A DNA stretch of 64,000 bases, taken from assembly GCF_001189845.1 (NCBI RefSeq), contig NZ_LFLZ01000002.1, positions 62,001 to 126,000 of the forward strand, read 5' to 3'. The notes below the pieces were generated by a model. That model ran no database searches. It was given only the letters and a program-made list of their open reading frames with translations, and had not been told where the DNA came from. This stretch comes from Bradyrhizobium tropiciagri (GTDB taxonomy: Bacteria; Pseudomonadota; Alphaproteobacteria; Rhizobiales; Xanthobacteraceae). Below, piece by piece: positions 26,519-34,670 of this stretch (positions within the stretch are counted from its first letter, which is position 1; each line of letters opens with the position of its first letter). Both the position numbers and the translations under genes were made by a program.

Positions 26519-27154
26519 ATGCTGGATGCGGCACTGATCGAACGAGCACTGGAAAAGACAGGGAAGAGCAAAGGCGGGCTGGCCCGCGCGATGGGAGTTC
26601 GGGCCGGAGCGGTGTCCGAAATCCTGTCGGGGATACGATTGATCAAGGCATCGGAGATCGCCCCGATCATGGAGTATCTGGAGCTGAACTCGGTGCCGAT
26701 CGTGGGCCGGGTCGGCGCGGGCGCCTCGATTCAGCCGGAGCTCGAGCAGGTGCCGCCGGAGGGGCTCGGGGAGATCGAACTCCCGTTCCCGATGACGGAG
26801 GAGACCGTCGCTTTCGAGGTTTCGGGCGATTCGATGCTGCCGAAATACGAGAACGGCGACGTCATCGTGGTCTATCGCGAGCAGCGCTATCCGCTGTCGA
26901 GCTTCTACGGAGAGGAAGCTGCGGTCCGGCTGAAGAGCGGCGAGCGCTATCTGAAGACGATCGAGCGCGGCAGTTCTTCCGGAACCGTCAATCTCAAGAG
27001 CTTCAACGCCAAGCCGATCAACGGCGTCAAGCTCGAATGGATCGGCGAGATCTGCGTTACCCTGCCCCGTGGCCAGATCGAGCGGCTGCGTGGCAAGACG
27101 GCGGCGAAGGGCCGCAAATCCGCCCCCAAAGGCGGCCGATCGTCCGAGAAATAG
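26519..27154 (+). CDS. S24-family (LexA/CI-type) self-cleaving repressor
   Basis: 211 residues. A short N-terminal HTH (GGLARAMGVRAGAVSEILSG) precedes a linker with an Ala-Gly pair (RVGAGASIQP), the likely autocleavage site. The S24 peptidase domain has the Ser in VSGDSMLPKYENGDVI and the general-base Lys in ERYLKTI. The C-terminus is Lys/Arg-rich. GGAGAGG precedes the start. The arrangement with paired operators at its own and a neighbouring promoter is that of a damage-sensitive phage-type repressor. Confidence 0.9.
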   Translation: MLDAALIERALEKTGKSKGGLARAMGVRAGAVSEILSGIRLIKASEIAPIMEYLELNSVPIVGRVGAGASIQPELEQVPPEGLGEIELPFPMTEETVAFEVSGDSMLPKYENGDVIVVYREQRYPLSSFYGEEAAVRLKSGERYLKTIERGSSSGTVNLKSFNAKPINGVKLEWIGEICVTLPRGQIERLRGKTAAKGRKSAPKGGRSSEK

Positions 27155-27230
27155 CAGCGCTGCTGCCAGGGCCGGCCAGATCGATTCGGATGCCACCGCA
27201 CCGAATCGATCTAGGGCAGGCACGTTCGAA

Positions 27231-27281
27231 TTCCGATTATCGGCAATTTCTCTTGACACAATTCCGATTATCGGAAACAAT
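27231..27281 (+). promoter_or_regulatory. Promoter and operator pair upstream of the 91-residue gene
   Basis: Operators at 27231-27245 (TTCCGATTATCGGCA) and 27262-27276 (TTCCGATTATCGGAA, seven-base arms around a central T), 31 bases apart start to start, about three helical turns. The second sits exactly in the spacer between -35 TTGACA (27253-27258) and a -10-like AACAAT (27276-27281). The same layout precedes the S24 gene, which argues for one repressor at both promoters. Confidence 0.65.
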
Positions 27282-27321
27282 GATCGATGACAGTCAACGC
27301 ATCGAACCATCACATCAGGCA

Positions 27322-27597
27322 ATGCAGTATTTCGTCGTGATGATCGACTACGGCCGCCGTGGCCGCGAGGCGATCGTCGATCCCGAACTGACGCGACGCG
27401 AGGTCGTCTCACGGGTCGCGTCGGGAGAATATACAAACGTCAGCTTCATTCACGAGATTGCCGGGTGTTCGGTTGAGGATGTTACGGACGATATCCTTTC
27501 CGAGGCCGCCCTGCCCGAGATCCCCCTGACCGGCGCAGAGCTGCAAGCCAATACGCTGGATCACGTCCGCGACCGGCGGAAGCACGAGCCTATCTGA
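27322..27597 (+). CDS. Small hypothetical protein under S24-type operator control
   Basis: 91 residues from MQYFVVMIDYGRRGREAIVD to DHVRDRRKHEPI. I place the start at 27322 because the promoter would begin transcription near 27288. An in-frame ATG at 27280 would then be upstream of the transcript. The content is acidic and helical (EVVSRVASGEYTNVSFIHEI). No family is recognised. Its operators make it a probable target of the S24 repressor. Confidence 0.6.
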   Translation: MQYFVVMIDYGRRGREAIVDPELTRREVVSRVASGEYTNVSFIHEIAGCSVEDVTDDILSEAALPEIPLTGAELQANTLDHVRDRRKHEPI

Positions 27598-27762
27598 CGG
27601 CGCTCACGTGGTGATTGCGAAAAGGTGATCTTTCTTGATCCGACCACTTGGCCGGAACCCGAAACGGACTAGATAGCGTTCACGCAGAGTCTATTCGGAC
27701 CAGGCGTAGGTTCCCCTTAGATTAGCGAATCGTTTTCTCGGGCCGGCAGATTTCAGCTTCAG

Positions 27763-28917
27763 ATGACTTCGACAACCAACGCCGAGATCGCGAGAGCCGA
27801 TGGCGATCTCCGGATCGCGCTGCTGCTTGGCATCGCAAACTGGTTTCTATTCCTCGACCATATTCCGCATAACTTCGTCAGCGCGCTGACCATGCGCAAT
27901 TTCGGCTTCAGCGGCGCGACCGACCTCTTTGTATTCATCGGCGGCTACGCGGTGACGCTCATCTACGCCCAGATGACGCTGGAGCGCGGATTCCTGGTGG
28001 CAGCAACCCGCATCTTCAAGCGCGTTTGGCAGCTCTATGCCGCCTATATCGTTCTGTTCGTGATCTATGTCGAGTTGATCAGCTATGTCGCCGCGCGGAC
28101 CGCGGCGCCCGAGATCATCAGCGAATTCAACATCACCGGCTTCATCGACCACCCGGTCCGGACGCTGATCTACGGCTTGTTCCTGCAGGCCAAGCCGCTC
28201 AATCTCGACGTGCTGCAACTCATCATCGCCCTGATGGCCTTCCAGCCGATCGTCGTCTTCGGACTGCTGTACGTACCGAACGCGACACTTCTCGCGTCCG
28301 TGACACTTTACGCCGCCGCCCGCGTGCTCGACTGGAACCTGACATCCTATCCGTATGGAGCCTGGTATCTTAACCCGTTCTGCTGGCAATTGCTGTTCGT
28401 GATGGGCGGCTGGCTTGCGCTCATCGGCACTCGCTATGCCCCTGCGATCCGCGCGATGCAGGCCATTACCGCGCTGCGCGCCACAGCGTTGCTCTATCTG
28501 CTGTTCGCGCTGACGATCGTGTCCAGCAACGAAATCCCGGCACTCGCCCAGATGATGCCAAGCGGACTGAGCGAGATGCTGCTGCAGAACGACCGCGAGG
28601 ACGTCGCCCCTCACCGCATCCTGCATTTCCTGACCCTGACATTCCTGTTCACCTGGTTGGTGCCCCGCGACTGCGAATACCTGCGATCATACGCGTTGCA
28701 GCCGATCATCAAATGCGGCGAGGAGTGGCTGGCCGTGTTCTGTGCGGGCGTGTTCCTCTCCTTTGCTGCGCACCTGATCCTGATCACGGGCCCGTATTCG
28801 CTGACCAGGCAGGTTGCGGTCAGCATCGCTGGCATCGCGGCGATGACCGCGGTCGCCTACTACGTCTCGTGGTCGAAGCAACAGGACAACAAATCAGCCG
28901 TCGGAGCACGGTCCTGA
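27763..28917 (+). CDS. OpgC domain-containing acyltransferase-like membrane protein
   Basis: 384 residues with about ten hydrophobic segments. The N-terminal ALLLGIANWFLFLDHIPHNF and FSGATDLFVFIGGYAVTLIY, and the later YPYGAWYLNPFCWQLLFVMG, are typical of OpgC. OpgC proteins add succinyl groups to periplasmic glucans. The run of family motifs is intact. It is isolated from the minus-strand operon that follows and has no clear ribosome site. Confidence 0.9.
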   Translation: MTSTTNAEIARADGDLRIALLLGIANWFLFLDHIPHNFVSALTMRNFGFSGATDLFVFIGGYAVTLIYAQMTLERGFLVAATRIFKRVWQLYAAYIVLFVIYVELISYVAARTAAPEIISEFNITGFIDHPVRTLIYGLFLQAKPLNLDVLQLIIALMAFQPIVVFGLLYVPNATLLASVTLYAAARVLDWNLTSYPYGAWYLNPFCWQLLFVMGGWLALIGTRYAPAIRAMQAITALRATALLYLLFALTIVSSNEIPALAQMMPSGLSEMLLQNDREDVAPHRILHFLTLTFLFTWLVPRDCEYLRSYALQPIIKCGEEWLAVFCAGVFLSFAAHLILITGPYSLTRQVAVSIAGIAAMTAVAYYVSWSKQQDNKSAVGARS

Positions 28918-29266
28918 ACCGGCAGCGACGAGCTGGAGGTCGACGCTAACGTTCCGCGCATCCATGGTCGCGGTGCAGCCCCTCGGTCTCCAGTTGTCCG
29001 ATCAGGCATGCTCAGCCGAGCCCTGCATGACGCGCAAATTGGCTTGTGTGCAGCTGTTCAAAACAACGAGGCTGCTCTGGGGCAGGAAACAGGGGCTTCG
29101 CCAAGCGCTGGCCAGCTGCGGCTTCCTCATCGCACCAATGATCTGGCGGTAGCGGTGGGGCCGATCAAGCTGCGGGTAGCCGGCTCCTTTCCGAATGGAT
29201 ACTATCTCGTCAGCCTCGTGCCCGAGCCCTGGATGGCCGACGTCCAGAAGCGCACCGCTCCGAGAA
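28918..29266. other. Intergenic region without a supported gene
   Basis: Open frames here lack starts, ribosome sites and family features. The stretch ends at the stop of the minus-strand cold-shock-domain gene. I see no hairpin with a U-tract and no repeats. Confidence 0.5.
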
Positions 29267-29533
29267 TCAAGGTCTGGGCAAGCGCGGCAGCTTCACGAAC
29301 CGCGTCGAAATCTGGGAATTGTGTCCGTCGACGAGCACCTTGATGCTCACCGCTTGGAGCTTTCCTGTTCGCTGGTCGGGAGCAAGGTTGTAGCTCACGC
29401 GCGCGCCGGCTGCGGGCACGACGCCAGGTGGAAGCGATTTCAAATGAAAGAAGATGTCCCTGTCGCCGGCGTCCGGCCGGATGAAGCCGAATGCACGGTC
29501 ATTGTGATAGGTCTTGATCGTCCCCTCCAGCAT
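29267..29533 (-). CDS. Cold-shock-domain protein
   Basis: 88 residues. The RNP1-like stretch is DRAFGFIRPDAGDRDIFFHL, containing FGFI and the paired FFH of RNP2. The first strand is MLEGTIKTYHN. It is longer than a CspA and carries a C-terminal extension of about 20 residues after the domain. It binds single-stranded RNA or DNA. It lies 27 bases beyond the stop of the HlyD-type adaptor gene on the same strand, so read-through from that operon is possible. Confidence 0.82.
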   Translation of the reverse strand: MLEGTIKTYHNDRAFGFIRPDAGDRDIFFHLKSLPPGVVPAAGARVSYNLAPDQRTGKLQAVSIKVLVDGHNSQISTRFVKLPRLPRP

Positions 29534-29560
29534 CAGATCCTCCGCTCGACGGCTGCGGGT

Positions 29561-30505
29561 CTATCCTATTCCGGGCAGTCGGACGCGGCATTTGAGGCCG
29601 GCCGGAATTGCGTAATTCGGGTTGGGCAGTTCGAGCCTCACGCCGATGGTTCCGCTCGCGGCATCGAAGACCTGGTCGACCACGGTCACAGTTGCGGCGT
29701 ACCTGCCGCCGACCGGCTCCTCCGGAAACACCTCGGCCGATGCGCCCACGCGGATCTTGCCGAATTGGCCGAGCGGCACATAGACCTCGACGTTGAGAGG
29801 ATCAATCTGTGAGACGGTCATGATGTGAGACTGGTCGAACACGTATTCACCAGGCCCCAGGGTTCGCTCCACCACCACGCCGTTGATGGGACTGCGGATC
29901 GTGCGCTGCTTGAGGACTTCCGTCGCACGGCTCAATTCCAGCTTCGACATGGCAAGGTTCACCCTCGCTTCATCGAGTTCCTGCTCGGCGACGCGCGCGC
30001 CCGTTTCGGCTTCATCGGCGACCGCAACCGTGACAGAGTCGCTCTTGCGCAACTGTCTCGCCCGCTCGTCCTTGCGGCGCTGGAACTCCAGCTTAGCCAT
30101 GCTGGAACGAACCGTCGCATCGTTCTCGGAACGGAGCTTGGCCAGCGCTTCCGCAGCCTGCTCCACGCCCGACTCGAGGCGGGCCAGCACATCGCCCTTC
30201 TTGACCACGTCGCCACGATCGGCGAGCACCTCACTCAACAGGCCCGGTACCGAAGTCCCGAGCTTGAGCACCATTTTCGGCTGGATCAGGCAATCGAATT
30301 GACCTTCGACCTTCTGGTCCTGCGCACGCGCATCAATACAACCTAAGACAGTCGACGCGAGAAGGGTCAGCGCGCCGCAGCCGATAGCCGCCATCGCCCG
30401 GGGTGTCTTGTGACCCGCTGGTTCACATTTGCCCCCCGTCGGATTGAAACGCCCGCACGTCGCTCGCACCCTGCGGACGAGCCTGGATACAGTGGCCATC
30501 TTCAT
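29561..30505 (-). CDS. HlyD/RND-type periplasmic adaptor
   Basis: 314 residues. Residues about 38-62 form a signal peptide (AMAAIGCGALTLLASTVLG then ARAQ). The mature part has a barrel-sandwich half (GLLSEVLADRGDVVKKGDVL), a coiled coil (FQRRKDERARQLRKSDSVTV), and a second half (TIRSPINGVVVERTLGPGEY). The start overlaps the SecA-like stop (ATGA), so it is the last gene of the giant-protein operon. Such adaptors link inner- and outer-membrane components. No matching pump or TolC is in the window. Confidence 0.88.
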   Translation of the reverse strand: MKMATVSRLVRRVRATCGRFNPTGGKCEPAGHKTPRAMAAIGCGALTLLASTVLGCIDARAQDQKVEGQFDCLIQPKMVLKLGTSVPGLLSEVLADRGDVVKKGDVLARLESGVEQAAEALAKLRSENDATVRSSMAKLEFQRRKDERARQLRKSDSVTVAVADEAETGARVAEQELDEARVNLAMSKLELSRATEVLKQRTIRSPINGVVVERTLGPGEYVFDQSHIMTVSQIDPLNVEVYVPLGQFGKIRVGASAEVFPEEPVGGRYAATVTVVDQVFDAASGTIGVRLELPNPNYAIPAGLKCRVRLPGIG

Positions 30506-32517
30506 TCACCTCTCCCCGAGAAGGCCAGCAAACGGTCGAGACGCCGATCAAGCTGCAGGTTCTGGACCCGCACATAGCCGTGCCGGCGCTCGGCTTGAAA
30601 CTGCGCAAATCTGCGCAACCCCTGATATACGCTCACCGGCACGTCAAAACTCGCGTCGACCAGTTTGCGGATGACGTGGGCCGCCGTCGCCGTATGGATC
30701 GTGAAGATATCGTCATCGAGCGAAACGATCGCCTCGCAGCTGCCGGGGTCCCCCTGCCGGGCACAACGGCCGAACAGCTGGCGATCGACGCGCCGCGAGT
30801 CATGATATTCGGTCAGGATGACATGAAGCCCGCCGCAATCGGCGACGCCTTTGCCGAGGCCGATATCCGTGCCGCGCCCGGCCATGTTGGTGGCAACGGT
30901 GACCCGCGCGGGCTCCCCAGCGCGCGCGACCACTTCGGCTTCGATCTGATCCTGCTTAGCATTCAGAAGCGCATGTTCGATGCCGCGCCGCCTCAATACG
31001 GCGCTGATCTCCTCCGATGCGCCGACAGAGCGCGTCCCGATCAGCACCGGCCGCCCCCCCATCACCGCCACGCGTTCGACCGTATCGGCGATGACGTTCA
31101 GCTTCTCGGCCTGGCTTGCGCAGACCCGCGGAGGCAAGACGGTCCGCTGCGACGGACGGTTCAACGGAATCCGGACCACATCGAGCCCATAGACGGATTT
31201 GATCTCCCGCGCGACCTCCAGCGCGGTGCCGGACATTCCCGCCAGCTTGATGTAGCGCCGGAACAGCCGTTGGTAGGTGATGCGGGCCATGGTCTCGCGA
31301 CGATCGGTCAGCTCACAGCTCTCCTTGACCTCGATCAGTTGATGCAGACCACGCTCCCAGGAGCGGTCCGGCATCGTGCGTCCGGTCGATTCATCGACGA
31401 TCTGGATCTTGCTGTCGACGACGACATAGTGCTGGTCGCGCTTGAACAGATGGATGGCCGTCAGCGCCTGCGTCATCAGCTCTTCACGAGCGCGCGACGA
31501 GGTCCACACACCATGCTCGTCATCGGTCAGGTGGCCGAGTTGCCGCCGCCCCTCGGCGGTCAACAGCACGGATCGCTCTGCCGGATCGACGGCGTAATGG
31601 TCTCCGGCGACCAGCTGTGCGGCGAAATCAAGCGCCTGCTCGCATTGCAGCTTCTCCTCAGCGGCTCCAATCGACGAAGACAGGATCAGCGGTGTGCGGG
31701 CTTCATCGATGAAGATGCTGTCCGCCTCGTCGACAATGCCGAAGTGGAGCCCGCGCAAGACGAGATCTTCGCCCCGCTCCTGATGGCCGCGAAGCTTCTC
31801 GAGCGAAAGATGCAATCTGCTGCCGCGCCGCGATAGCGCGACGCGGTCGCGCAGATAATCGAATGCGAGTTCCTTGTTGGTGCAATAAGTCACCGACTTT
31901 GCATAGGCCTGGCGGCGCTCGGCCTTGGACATGCCCTGCACCACGACGCCCGTGCTGAGCCCGAGAAACTGATAGAGCGGAGCGAGCTCGGTTGCATCGC
32001 GATTGGCGAGATAGTCGTTGACCGTGATCAGATGCACCGGATATCCGGCAAGCGCGACGGTCGCCGCCGGCAGCGTCGCGGCAATTGTCTTGCCTTCACC
32101 CGTCGCCATCTCGACCAGCTTGCCCTGCAGCAATCCCCATCCCGCCATCAGCTGAACGTCATAGTGCCGCTGGCCGATCGTACGGGTTGCCGCCTCCCGC
32201 ACCAGGGCGAATGAGCGCCCGACCAGCTCAGGCACGAAGCCCCGCCGGCGCAGCGTCGCGCGCATGCCGTTCGCTTCCTGCCGCAAATCGTCGTCGCTTG
32301 CGACAGACAACGCACGTTCGTGTTGTGCCGCATGCCCGACGATCGCACGCAACGCGCGTGCCGGGTCGCAAAACCGGCCGAGCGCAGGCTTGATCAGATC
32401 ATTGACGAGGCCTTGTGCGATCCGGTCGTGCAGCGCCGGCTCATATTCCGCCCGCTCGGGATAGGGGCAGCTCAATGCCAGCTCGCGGCGGTCCAACTTC
32501 ATACCGGGCCTAGACAT
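30502..32517 (-). CDS. Short SecA-type translocase ATPase (SecA2-like)
   Basis: 671 residues, against about 900 for housekeeping SecA. Visible motor motifs: MATGEGKT at 137-144, TVNDYLANRD at about 165, DEAD at 263-266, TNMAGRGTDI at about 543-552, and RRVDRQLFGRCARQGDPGS at about 575-593 with the arginine finger. The cross-linking region between the motor halves is present. The C-terminal zinc/SecB-binding tail is absent. It probably pushes a special substrate through SecYEG. The start may instead be the Met at 32502, which has AGG upstream. It overlaps the M50 fusion gene by eight bases. Confidence 0.92.
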   Translation of the reverse strand: MSRPGMKLDRRELALSCPYPERAEYEPALHDRIAQGLVNDLIKPALGRFCDPARALRAIVGHAAQHERALSVASDDDLRQEANGMRATLRRRGFVPELVGRSFALVREAATRTIGQRHYDVQLMAGWGLLQGKLVEMATGEGKTIAATLPAATVALAGYPVHLITVNDYLANRDATELAPLYQFLGLSTGVVVQGMSKAERRQAYAKSVTYCTNKELAFDYLRDRVALSRRGSRLHLSLEKLRGHQERGEDLVLRGLHFGIVDEADSIFIDEARTPLILSSSIGAAEEKLQCEQALDFAAQLVAGDHYAVDPAERSVLLTAEGRRQLGHLTDDEHGVWTSSRAREELMTQALTAIHLFKRDQHYVVVDSKIQIVDESTGRTMPDRSWERGLHQLIEVKESCELTDRRETMARITYQRLFRRYIKLAGMSGTALEVAREIKSVYGLDVVRIPLNRPSQRTVLPPRVCASQAEKLNVIADTVERVAVMGGRPVLIGTRSVGASEEISAVLRRRGIEHALLNAKQDQIEAEVVARAGEPARVTVATNMAGRGTDIGLGKGVADCGGLHVILTEYHDSRRVDRQLFGRCARQGDPGSCEAIVSLDDDIFTIHTATAAHVIRKLVDASFDVPVSVYQGLRRFAQFQAERRHGYVRVQNLQLDRRLDRLLAFSGRGE

Positions 32518-34657
32518 TGAAATTCGTCAACAAAAGCAGCCTGATGCTGCGATACCACTGCACCGACAGCGGCTCCATTCGATGATCGAACCGCACGAAG
32601 ACATGCTGACCAAAATAGTCCACCGCCTCAAGTCCATCGAGCGCGATGTCGAACTGGAAGGTCCGCTGCAAGGTCTTCGGACCCTTGGTGTCGCGCGGAT
32701 CGACGGCGATATCCCCTCCACCCTCGACGCCCAACGCAGGAGACGGGAGATATTCACCGGCCGCAGGGACCGCGCGTAGCACGCGTCCTTCCAGATTCAG
32801 ACGTGGCCGGTCAACCGGCCGCACTTCGATGCGATCGGTGGTCAGGCGAACGCGATCGACCGCCTCCTGAGGCACCACGACACGCGCCAATGGCGTCGTC
32901 TTTCCGACGACATAGCCGAGCAGTTCGCCTCGCCGGTAATAGCGGCCGGGCATATCCACCATTTGCGGCACGATGAACACTCCGTCGCTGCGGGCGCGCG
33001 TGAAGAGTTCGGCGGCACGTTCGCGAACAAGGGCGAGGTTTGCCTGCTCGACAGCAAGCTTTTCGTGCACGACCTGCGCCTTGGCGCGGTCGGCGACGAA
33101 CTGGGCGGCATATTCGGCCTCCAGCTCAGCGACTTTGGCTTCGTTCCTGCGCAGCTGCGCAAGCAGCGCCGGATCATAGCTCTGGATCAACGGGTCTCCG
33201 CGAACGACCTCGGTCCCCGGCGTCACCAGCAGTTCCCGAACGAACCCGTTCGCGCTCGCGCGGACCATCGCCTCTTCCGGCAACCACAACACGCCTTCGG
33301 CATGCGAATGGTAAGGCATGGGAACGGCGAACAGGACAACGACAAGGCCGAGAACAAGGCTCCCAGAAATGGCCAGGGAACGCGCGCGATGCTTGCGCAA
33401 CCGCGGACTTTCCAGGAGGTGCCGTACCGCCCTGACGACAGGGAAGATCGCCATCGCCGCCACAGCCCAGATCGCGAGCAGAACGCCGATGAAGAAGAAT
33501 TGCCCCGCGATGAACAAGGCGATCATGACCGTCACCATGATCCGGTACAGCGTCGACGCGAAACCATAGAAGACAAACCATACGCACTCCGCGCGCGATC
33601 CCTCGGGCCGTTCTACTTCCCGAATCCAGAGCACATAGCGCTCGATCAGATATCCCCAATAGCGCGCCGATCGCGCTGCGAGGTTCGGCATCTCGATGAG
33701 ATCGACCAGGATATAGTAGGCATCGTAACGCAGCAGCGGATTGCCGTTGAACAGCAGGGTGGAGACACTGGCGATCAGCATCACGTTGAAGAGGACGGCG
33801 CGCACCAGCCCGGGTTCGATCAGAAGCCAGAGATAAAAGGCAATCGCTGCGACGAACAGCTCGACTCCCATGCCGGCGGCACCGACCAGCGCGCGCCGAT
33901 ATTTGGATCTGAACACCGTCGCCGCCGACGCATCGCAGTACGGAACGGGCAACAGGACCAGCAGAATGATGCCGAGATCATGAACCTCACCGCCCCCCGC
34001 CTTCGTCGCCGAAGCGTGCCCCAATTCGTGGAGCGCCTTGATCAACGGAAAGACCAGGTAGAGAACCAGAAGATTGTCAATGGCCAATACCCGGTCGCTG
34101 AAATTGTGGGTCAGCTCGGGCCAATGCGGCCATATCAGAACGAACGCCGGCAGCACCACCACAAGCCATACCGCCGCGCCCCAGCCGCTCCAGATCAAGC
34201 GCAGCAGCCCTCTGCAACGCGTGAGCAGCCGGTCCGGATCGAACAGGGGGATCCGGATCGCCATCGGGTTGCCGTAGGAACGGAAATGCCGCGCCTTCTC
34301 CTCGCGCTCGCCGCGGGCAAACGCCTCGGCCACGTCGGGCGTGACGTCGCTTTCCAATAAGTCGGCGGAATGCAACTGGCCGAGCAGCTGGATGAGTTCG
34401 TCCTGGCTTGGCGCCTCGTCGCCAAGGTGCTGGTTGGCCAATTCCCACAATTGCTCGACAGTGTGATTTCCGTCCAGCAGCGAGATCACGAGACGCGCGG
34501 ACGGTGTAAAGCGGTGCACGCGGGATGAGGCCGGATCCTGCAGCAGGTACCAGACCTCGCCGCGGTAGAGATGTCGATGCAACCGCGCATGCGCACGCAG
34601 CTTCGGCTTTCGCGTCGCGACGCGGTACCACCAGCTGCTGAGCAATGGCGCGTTCAT
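32510..34657 (-). CDS. PqqD-like/M50 site-2 protease/HlyD fusion protein
   Basis: 715 residues. The N-terminal 20-110 (LRAHARLHRHLYRGEVWYLL to LLGQLHSADLLE) resembles a PqqD-like peptide-binding domain. A multi-span membrane region follows, with the M50 zinc motif HELGH at 210-214 and a third ligand region NPLLRYDAYYI near 306-316 (Asp 312). After the last span, residues about 450-715 form a HlyD-type barrel-sandwich region with a coiled coil (LLAQLRRNEAKVAELEAEYA). This places a protease beside a periplasmic adaptor. It starts 13 bases after the GAF-HlyD stop. Confidence 0.9.
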   Translation of the reverse strand: MNAPLLSSWWYRVATRKPKLRAHARLHRHLYRGEVWYLLQDPASSRVHRFTPSARLVISLLDGNHTVEQLWELANQHLGDEAPSQDELIQLLGQLHSADLLESDVTPDVAEAFARGEREEKARHFRSYGNPMAIRIPLFDPDRLLTRCRGLLRLIWSGWGAAVWLVVVLPAFVLIWPHWPELTHNFSDRVLAIDNLLVLYLVFPLIKALHELGHASATKAGGGEVHDLGIILLVLLPVPYCDASAATVFRSKYRRALVGAAGMGVELFVAAIAFYLWLLIEPGLVRAVLFNVMLIASVSTLLFNGNPLLRYDAYYILVDLIEMPNLAARSARYWGYLIERYVLWIREVERPEGSRAECVWFVFYGFASTLYRIMVTVMIALFIAGQFFFIGVLLAIWAVAAMAIFPVVRAVRHLLESPRLRKHRARSLAISGSLVLGLVVVLFAVPMPYHSHAEGVLWLPEEAMVRASANGFVRELLVTPGTEVVRGDPLIQSYDPALLAQLRRNEAKVAELEAEYAAQFVADRAKAQVVHEKLAVEQANLALVRERAAELFTRARSDGVFIVPQMVDMPGRYYRRGELLGYVVGKTTPLARVVVPQEAVDRVRLTTDRIEVRPVDRPRLNLEGRVLRAVPAAGEYLPSPALGVEGGGDIAVDPRDTKGPKTLQRTFQFDIALDGLEAVDYFGQHVFVRFDHRMEPLSVQWYRSIRLLLLTNFNV

Positions 34658-34670
34658 CCGAGTCCCGCTA

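Noticed and set aside
26306-27436. Minus-strand frame of 376 codons across the S24 repressor
   Set aside because: It covers the operators and a well-supported S24 gene on the other strand and has no recognisable domain.
29561-30505. Component of a complete RND drug pump
   Set aside because: No RND pump or outer-membrane factor lies beside it, and it overlaps the SecA-like gene instead.
30502-32517. Housekeeping SecA
   Set aside because: Too short, lacks the C-terminal zinc/SecB tail, and sits in a giant-protein operon.
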